Assembly (NCBI GenBank): GCA_037132395.1
Contig: JBAXPC010000009.1
Location: 1-19,151 of the forward strand
Direction of reading: 5' to 3'
Source: SICB01 sp037132395
GTDB taxonomy: Bacteria; Patescibacteriota; Saccharimonadia; CAILAD01; BJGX01
Length of the DNA stretch: 19,151 nucleotides
Positions within the stretch are counted from its first letter, which is position 1; every line of letters starts with the position of its first letter. This document shows positions 16,137-19,151 of the stretch, one piece after another. Below the pieces are notes generated by a model that was given only the letters and a program-made list of their open reading frames with translations, was not told where the DNA came from and searched no databases. Position numbers and translations under genes: made by a program.

Positions 16137-16155
16137 ATTGTATCAGCTTCTGATA
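16137..16155 (-). promoter_or_regulatory. Extended -10 promoter with overlapping palindrome, FAD oxidoreductase operon
   Basis: Minus strand TGA followed by TACAAT (16142-16137) ends eight bases before the ATG at 16128, giving a nearly leaderless message. The palindrome TATCAG-aag-CTGATA (16155-16141) overlaps the -10 and is a candidate operator. A TTGACA near 16185 is too far away to be its -35. Confidence 0.5.
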
Positions 16156-16204
16156 AATTAAGCACAGCCCTGATAGGCTTCTGTCAAAGGCTTTCATAAA
16201 AGTG

Positions 16205-16219
16205 TAAGCTGTACTTACG
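16205..16219 (+). repeat. Extra copy of the tRNA-Ser leader sequence
   Basis: TAAGCTGTACTTACG is identical to the bases just before the right tRNA-Ser gene (19038-19024, minus). It occurs with two changes at 16362-16376, just before the left tRNA-Ser. It folds as a small hairpin (GTAAG/CTTAC). Confidence 0.6.
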
Positions 16220-16331
16220 TCTGGCTTGAATTGCCGGGGACTTGTTTGTTATTCTTACTCAATAATTAATCCGAATGAACCGCCAGGTAAATGTTTAATT
16301 ATCTCAAGAGGAGCAATACAGCGCCAACTGG

Positions 16332-16340
16332 TGGTAGAAT
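16332..16340 (+). promoter_or_regulatory. Promoter of tRNA-Ser(CGA)
   Basis: Extended -10 TGG-TAGAAT (-10 at 16335-16340), conserved in the right arm as TGG-CAGAAT. There is no good -35. The predicted leader is about 35 nt and contains the hairpin TAAGC-tgc-GCTTA at 16362-16374. Confidence 0.5.
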
Positions 16341-16381
16341 AGTCATATCCTACCTGAAGCATAAGCTGCGCTTACGACGAT

Positions 16382-16472
16382 GGAGAGGTGGCCGAGTGGT
16401 TGAAGGCGCTGCTCTCGAAAAGCAGTATCCGCCTTAGGCGGATCGAGGGTTCGAATCCCTCCCTCTCCGCCA
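16382..16472 (+). tRNA. tRNA-Ser (anticodon CGA)
   Basis: 91 nt with encoded CCA. The acceptor stem GGAGAGG pairs fully with CCTCTCC, followed by discriminator G. The anticodon stem CTGCT/AGCAG encloses loop CTCGAAA, anticodon CGA, which reads UCG. The long class II variable arm has a perfect 7-bp stem (ATCCGCC-tta-GGCGGAT). The T arm is GAGGG-TTCGAAT-CCCTC. Confidence 0.96.
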
Positions 16473-16627
16473 GGAGAGGAGTGGTCATACCGAAAGGTAT
16501 GGCCATTTCTCTTCTTGATGAGAAAGGATTCGAACCTCAGGTTCGTGAGCGAGCTCTGCGCACAAAAGCTTGCTTCGAGCACAGGGCGAAGCGATTTAGC
16601 CAAAGCTTCATCCCTCCCTCTCCGCCA
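16473..16627 (+). ncRNA. 155-bp structured unit after tRNA-Ser(CGA), ending in a copy of the tRNA 3' end
   Basis: It begins directly after the tRNA CCA. A 19-bp hairpin at 16473-16514 (GGAGAGGAGTGGTCATACC, loop GAAA, then its complement with G-U wobbles) is followed by smaller hairpins such as CGAACC-tca-GGTTCG. The unit ends with ATCCCTCCCTCTCCGCCA, an exact copy of the last 18 nt of the tRNA. A downstream GAGAAA can pair with TTTCTC in the 3' arm of the first hairpin, so two folds compete. The same unit follows the other tRNA-Ser. Whether it is a stable RNA or only processed trailer is unknown. Short open frames across it are not credible proteins. Confidence 0.5.
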
Positions 16628-16692
16628 GGGATTCCACTGCGCCATTCATACTTGCAAATCCAGAAATTTAGACAAAGAAGATATTAAATAAT

Positions 16693-16722
16693 AAAAAAGG
16701 AGTGGCACAAAAGTACCACCCC
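16693..16722 (-). terminator. Terminator of the NYN-like gene
   Basis: Minus strand GGGGTGGTAC-tttt-GTGCCACTCC, a 10-bp stem with two G-U pairs, followed directly by TTTTTT. It lies 32 bp after the stop codon. Confidence 0.88.
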
Positions 16723-16754
16723 TATAATGAGACAAAAATAGCCGTATACACATT

Positions 16755-17381
16755 CTACATGCCAATAAATTCCCTGATGTCATAGCTGTCGTAGCGAGTT
16801 TCCTCTTGCAGGGAGCGTACGGTTTTATCGTAGAACTCTTCAAAAAAACACAACAGCGTCACACCGATGTTTTCGGACACCAGTCTGTCGGCGATTGGCC
16901 CGTGATTACGAAGATCATTGCCAGCCAAGAAAATATGCATGACGGGCACTGTTTCTAAGTAAAAATCTATGTATTGCTGGATGTTTTCATCGATGTCGCT
17001 GCTGCCCACTTTGGGCTTACGAAACAGCGACCAGCCAGGATATTCGGCGAGACGTCTGAGGTAGCCCAGCTCTTGGTGCTCGCGTTGATTAGCAAACACT
17101 ACGCTTTGGAGAGTAGCTGGTGCTTCATAGCGCTGCTTTAGGTATGTCTTGCAGGACCTTGCCAAAGCTGAATACGGGAAGATTAAGTGCTTCTTTTGTG
17201 CTTCAACGCTGAAATTAGCGACATCATTGTACCAGATGCTATTGATGCTTGGGTTATCAATGATAAGCAAGCAGGGCTCATGATTCTTAAAGCGTTCCTT
17301 CTTTCTTTCTCGAGCGTATTTTTTGCTTCTTTTGTCCGAGGCTCTCTGAGCTGCAGGGCCCGCGCCTCTTTTGCTTCCCAT
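16755..17381 (-). CDS. NYN/PIN-like putative RNase
   Basis: 208 residues. The first 35 are strongly basic (KRSKKYARERKKERFK), fit for nucleic-acid binding. The rest has the spacing of an NYN (LabA/DUF88-type, PIN-like) nuclease: a hydrophobic strand ending in Asp (LLIIDNPSIN, Asp42), a central acidic helix start (SDIDENIQQYIDFYLE, Asp129/131/139) and a second strand with Asp (HIFLAGNDLRNHGPIADRL, Asp156), then VTLLCFFEE. The usual SGDxD is AGNDLRN here, so a catalytic residue may be altered. AGGAG is well placed before the ATG, with a good promoter and terminator, so it is a single-gene unit. It sits between tRNA genes and near the tRNA-linked repeats, so tRNA or RNA processing is an attractive but unproven role. 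Stop TAG. Confidence 0.55.
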   Translation of the reverse strand: MGSKRGAGPAAQRASDKRSKKYARERKKERFKNHEPCLLIIDNPSINSIWYNDVANFSVEAQKKHLIFPYSALARSCKTYLKQRYEAPATLQSVVFANQREHQELGYLRRLAEYPGWSLFRKPKVGSSDIDENIQQYIDFYLETVPVMHIFLAGNDLRNHGPIADRLVSENIGVTLLCFFEEFYDKTVRSLQEETRYDSYDIREFIGM

Positions 17382-17420
17382 CTTATTCTCCTAGCCTGTA
17401 GTGGTTAAGGTGCTGATGAT

Positions 17421-17449
17421 ACTATACAACTATTATTATAAAAGGTCAA
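17421..17449 (-). promoter_or_regulatory. Promoter of the NYN-like gene
   Basis: Minus strand TTGACC (17449-17444), a 17-nt spacer, TATAGT (17426-17421). The predicted start is near 17414 with a leader of about 33 nt containing AGGAG before the ATG at 17381. Confidence 0.8.
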
Positions 17450-17528
17450 TATAGTTAGTGAGCATCATATTTATTATGTAGCAGCATGGCTATAGTACTG
17501 CCCATCTGATAATAATAAAAATAGTAGT

Positions 17529-17572
17529 AAAAATAGGCTGTGCATTAGCTTTATTAAGCTAAATCACAACCT
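17529..17572 (-). terminator. Terminator of tRNA-Arg
   Basis: Minus strand hairpin starting one base after the tRNA CCA: outer stem AGGTTGTG/CACAGCCT (one wobble), inner stem TTAGCTT/AAGCTAA, then a U-rich tract. Confidence 0.85.
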
Positions 17573-17573
17573 A

Positions 17574-17650
17574 TGGTGCGCCCGGCGGGATTCGAACCTG
17601 CGACCTTTGGCTCCGCAAGCCAACGCTCTATCCAGCTGAGCTACGGGCGC
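17574..17650 (-). tRNA. tRNA-Arg (anticodon GCG)
   Basis: 77 nt with encoded CCA. The acceptor GCGCCCG pairs with CGGGCGC, discriminator A. The D arm is GCTCAGCTGGATAGAGC. The anticodon stem TTGGC/GCCAA encloses loop TTGCGGA, anticodon GCG, which reads CGC. The T arm GCAGG-TTCGAAT-CCCGC has an A-C mismatch at the middle pair. Nearly all bacteria use ACG (inosine) here instead. Confidence 0.93.
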
Positions 17651-17662
17651 TCGAACGTAGGT

Positions 17663-17691
17663 ATTGTACCTGATAACTCCTTTTCGGTAAA
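17663..17691 (-). promoter_or_regulatory. Promoter of tRNA-Arg
   Basis: Minus strand TTTACC (17691-17686), a 17-nt spacer, TACAAT (17668-17663). The predicted start is about six bases before the tRNA. The -35 begins two bases after the stop of the upstream protein gene. Confidence 0.65.
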
Positions 17692-17692
17692 G

Positions 17693-18475
17693 CTAAAATC
17701 GTAAGCGTCGAAATAGTTTGTCGATTATATCCTCGTTATGCTCTATTTTTGGTATCATGTGCGAGATAGTCTCTTCGATTTGGTCGGCTTCGTTTGTGGC
17801 CAGCGGAAGGCTTACGAGTGTACCGAAGCGTTTGCCTGGTACGAGATCAATGCTTGGCTGATTGTAGTCCATGTATTCATAGAAAGCCCGGAAGTCGTCA
17901 AATAAGTGCTTTCTTTTGCCAACTTCTAGGCCGTAGGTAGTGATTCGATATTGAAGAACGGTTGGCTTACGGTTAGCCCAAATGCTAATTGCTACCGACA
18001 TCACGGCCAACAGGCCTATCGTTGTCCATCTTTGAATATTGCTACCAACAAAGAAGAAAGCCAGCACCATAAGGGCTCCGAAAAACGCAAACACTGCAGC
18101 GTACCAGCCCGAGGGTTTGTGGGTATAAACAAACTCTGGCGCCTGCCACTCATAAAGGATTTCTTCTGGAGCTTTTAATTCAGGTATATCGCCGTCAGAT
18201 TCTCGTTTTTCATCGGCCCGCACCCCAACTAAATTAGATTTATCAGAGACTGGTGCGCTACTTGCATCTAGAGCTGGGGTTTGGATAGGATCTTCAGTCG
18301 GTATATTCACAGCGGGGACTGGCTGCTGACCCGCTTGGCTAGGGAGCGGGTTGATTACGGGAGTTGGCGCTGTAGGCATTAGCGGCGGGTTTTGGGCTGC
18401 CTGATTGGCAAAAGGGTTCTCTGCCGGCCTAAAGCCTGCGTCTGGCGTATTGTTTGCTTGATCTTTTGGTTCCAT
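17693..18475 (-). CDS. Membrane protein with PH-like cytoplasmic domain
   Basis: 260 residues. The first 95 are Pro/Ala/Asn/Gln rich and probably disordered. LYEWQAPEFVYTHKPSGWY (108-125) leads into two membrane helices at about 124-144 and 150-167. The remaining 90 residues (QYRITTYGLEVGKRKHLFDDFRAFYEY and onward) have the beta-rich look of bacterial PH-like domains. I recall similar architectures among Patescibacteria hypotheticals but know no function. Two closely spaced helices with a short external loop put both the tail and the PH-like domain in the cytoplasm. The start at 18475 lacks a Shine-Dalgarno sequence and is about 8 nt from the predicted transcription start. Stop TAG, 42 bp before tRNA-Arg on the same strand. 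Confidence 0.7.
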   Translation of the reverse strand: MEPKDQANNTPDAGFRPAENPFANQAAQNPPLMPTAPTPVINPLPSQAGQQPVPAVNIPTEDPIQTPALDASSAPVSDKSNLVGVRADEKRESDGDIPELKAPEEILYEWQAPEFVYTHKPSGWYAAVFAFFGALMVLAFFFVGSNIQRWTTIGLLAVMSVAISIWANRKPTVLQYRITTYGLEVGKRKHLFDDFRAFYEYMDYNQPSIDLVPGKRFGTLVSLPLATNEADQIEETISHMIPKIEHNEDIIDKLFRRLRF

Positions 18476-18489
18476 AGTTCTTATGAATT

Positions 18490-18518
18490 ATTATGCCTTA
18501 CAACGCACCGTGTGTCCA
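18490..18518 (-). promoter_or_regulatory. Promoter of the PH-like membrane protein gene
   Basis: Minus strand TGGACA (18518-18513), a 17-nt spacer, CATAAT (18495-18490). The predicted start is near 18483, giving a leader of about 8 nt. Confidence 0.65.
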
Positions 18519-18583
18519 ATACACGGCCACCATTTATGATAGATGGCAAGCACAATAGTAGCTAGCAGACTTTTATCGATATT

Positions 18584-18609
18584 AAAAAAGACCCACTAAG
18601 AGGTGAGTC
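18584..18609 (-). terminator. Final terminator of the tRNA-Ser(TGA) transcript
   Basis: Minus strand GACTCAC-ctctta-GTGGGTC (7 bp, one U-G pair) followed by TTTTTT. It lies 9 bp after the most distal copy of the tRNA 3' end, where a tRNA terminator would normally be. Confidence 0.8.
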
Positions 18610-18618
18610 GTCCTTAAG

Positions 18619-18771
18619 TGGCGGAGAGGGAGGGATGGCGGCTGACGCCTTACTACACCGAACCCTACGGGTTCTCACCCCATCCATAATGAATTCAAAA
18701 AGCCCACCCAATGGTGAGCTTGTGCTTCGACTTCACTCAGCACCCTGAGGACATCGAATGGGTCGAATCCA
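18619..18771 (-). ncRNA. Second 153-bp unit after tRNA-Ser(TGA), ending in a copy of the tRNA 3' end
   Basis: Same length class and same 18-nt end (18636-18619) as the neighbouring unit but a largely different interior. It contains an internal terminator-like hairpin with U tract (18719-18697) and a 6-bp hairpin GAACCC-gta-GGGTTC (18674-18660). Existence of a stable RNA is not shown. Confidence 0.4.
18697..18719 (-). terminator. Internal terminator in the second unit
   Basis: Minus strand GCTCACC-attg-GGTGGGC (7 bp, one U-G pair) followed by TTTTT. It would end part of the tRNA-Ser(TGA) transcript about 210 nt after the tRNA. Confidence 0.7.
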
Positions 18772-18929
18772 TGGCGGAGAGGGAGGGATGACGCACGGCT
18801 AAATCGCTTCGCTCTGTGCTCATCCGCCGCGGCGGATTGTGCTTAAGAGCTTGCTCACGAACCTGAGGTTCGAATCTTTCTCATCAAGAAGAGAAATGGC
18901 CATACCTTTCGGTATGACCACTCCTCTCC
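18772..18929 (-). ncRNA. 158-bp structured unit after tRNA-Ser(TGA), ending in a copy of the tRNA 3' end
   Basis: Starts directly after the tRNA CCA with the same 19-bp, GAAA-capped hairpin as the left locus (18929-18888) and ends with the same 18-nt tRNA 3'-end copy (18789-18772). The middle differs: the perfect 16-nt palindrome ATCCGCCGCGGCGGAT (18822-18837) replaces the left locus loop while flanking GCTCT/AGAGC pairing is kept. That pattern suggests conserved structure with variable tips. Confidence 0.5.
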
Positions 18930-19019
18930 TGGCGGAGAGGGAGGGATTCGAACCCTCGAGACCGTTGCCAGCCTGACAGTTTTCAAGACTGTTCCCTTCA
19001 ACCACTCGGGCACCTCTCC
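18930..19019 (-). tRNA. tRNA-Ser (anticodon TGA)
   Basis: 90 nt with encoded CCA. The acceptor GGAGAGG pairs with CCTCTCC, discriminator G. The anticodon stem ACAGT/ACTGT encloses loop CTTGAAA, anticodon TGA, which reads UCA and related codons. Long class II variable arm. The T arm is identical to that of the left tRNA-Ser. Confidence 0.96.
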
Positions 19020-19059
19020 GCGTCGTAAGTACAGCTTAAACTTCAGGCAGAATATGGCT

Positions 19060-19068
19060 ATTCTGCCA
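19060..19068 (-). promoter_or_regulatory. Promoter of tRNA-Ser(TGA)
   Basis: Minus strand TGG-CAGAAT (-10 at 19065-19060), at the same place as TGG-TAGAAT in the left arm. No recognisable -35. Confidence 0.45.
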
Positions 19069-19151
19069 CCAGTCGGCGCTGTATTACTCCTTTCAATAAT
19101 TAAACATTCACCTGGCGGTTCATTCGGATTAATTATTGGTTAAGAGCAACA

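Larger units (their letters stand above)
16247..16627 (+). repeat. Left arm of an inverted repeat carrying tRNA-Ser(CGA)
   Basis: About 380 bp that aligns, by eye, with the reverse complement of 18772-19151. Conservation includes the far upstream part (AATAATTAATCCGAATGAAC and CGCCAGGT), the promoter, leader, tRNA body and the 155-bp unit after it. Differences are scattered substitutions and short indels, concentrated in the tRNA anticodon and variable arms and in one hairpin of the downstream unit. Confidence 0.85.
18772..19151 (-). repeat. Right arm of the inverted repeat carrying tRNA-Ser(TGA)
   Basis: Reverse complement of this stretch aligns with 16247-16627. It reaches the last base of the window, so the repeat may continue further. 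Confidence 0.85.

Noticed and set aside
16473..16627. A second complete tRNA or tmRNA made of the 155-bp unit (GGAGAGG...CCTCTCCGCCA)
   Set aside because: The ends could form an acceptor stem, but no D or anticodon arm or tmRNA tag frame is recognisable, and the 5' GGAGAGG pairs better in the 19-bp hairpin.
16343..16687. Open frames on both strands across tRNA-Ser(CGA) and its downstream unit (about 100 residues each)
   Set aside because: They translate the tRNA and structured repeat (for example SNPSLSA and GFEP-type peptides from the T arm). This is a common source of false hypothetical proteins.
18584..18947. CRISPR-like array
   Set aside because: The 18-nt repeats are spaced about 155 bp apart, are copies of the tRNA end, and no cas genes are present.
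18820..19005. Minus-strand open frame across tRNA-Ser(TGA)
   Set aside because: Same artefact: it reads through the tRNA and the repeat unit and has no ribosome site.
1..19151. TGA recoded as glycine (Gracilibacteria-type code)
   Set aside because: All recognised genes are full length under the standard code with no in-frame TGA interruptions. Only the absence of TGA stops is notable.

Overview
The window reads as chromosomal DNA of a Patescibacteria (CPR) bacterium, most likely a Saccharibacteria (TM7) relative. This is inferred from gene content: a PrgI / VirB4 / VirB6-like conjugation-type secretion operon divergent from an array of tiny two-helix VirB2-like pilins, small gene sizes, mixed leaderless and Shine-Dalgarno starts, and many hypothetical membrane proteins. 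No marker gene such as rRNA is present, so the phylum is not proven. All 16 confidently placed complete genes stop with TAA (7) or TAG (9), none with TGA, although TGA is not read through as sense.

Layout. (1) 1-7322, minus strand: a type IV secretion operon, virB6-like > prgI > VirB4-N-terminal-like (TraC-like) > virB4 ATPase, with gaps or overlaps of a few bases, then a separately promoted membrane protein cut by the window edge. (2) 7420-9269, plus strand: four pilin genes, the first a fusion of two pilin modules, ended by a hairpin terminator. A membrane-anchored family 1 solute-binding protein follows (9343-10683) without any ABC permease. (3) 10764-11927: divergent hsp20 and comF-like genes sharing overlapping promoter sequence. 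(4) 12227-16128, minus strand: a DHCR24/TmsA-type FAD oxidoreductase, a cyclopropane-fatty-acid-synthase-type methyltransferase and a multi-pass GT-C-like membrane protein, tightly coupled. The first two match the gene pair that makes 10-methyl branched fatty acids in Actinobacteria. (5) 16247-19151: two tRNA-Ser genes (CGA and TGA) lie in opposite orientation inside about 380-bp inverted repeats. Between them are an NYN/PIN-like putative RNase, a tRNA-Arg with the unusual anticodon GCG, and a PH-like membrane protein.

The most unusual part is downstream of the tRNA-Ser genes. Each tRNA is followed by 153-158 bp units that each end with an exact 18-nt copy of the tRNA 3' end (one unit on the left, two on the right). 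The first unit in each locus starts with a 19-bp hairpin capped by GAAA. This layout resembles the E. coli tyrT/rtT locus and may be a tRNA-linked small RNA, a series of mini-integrations at a tRNA 3' end, or both.

The cell-surface theme dominates: secretion machine, pilins, anchored binding protein and lipid modification all fit an organism living attached to another cell. That ecological reading is inference.
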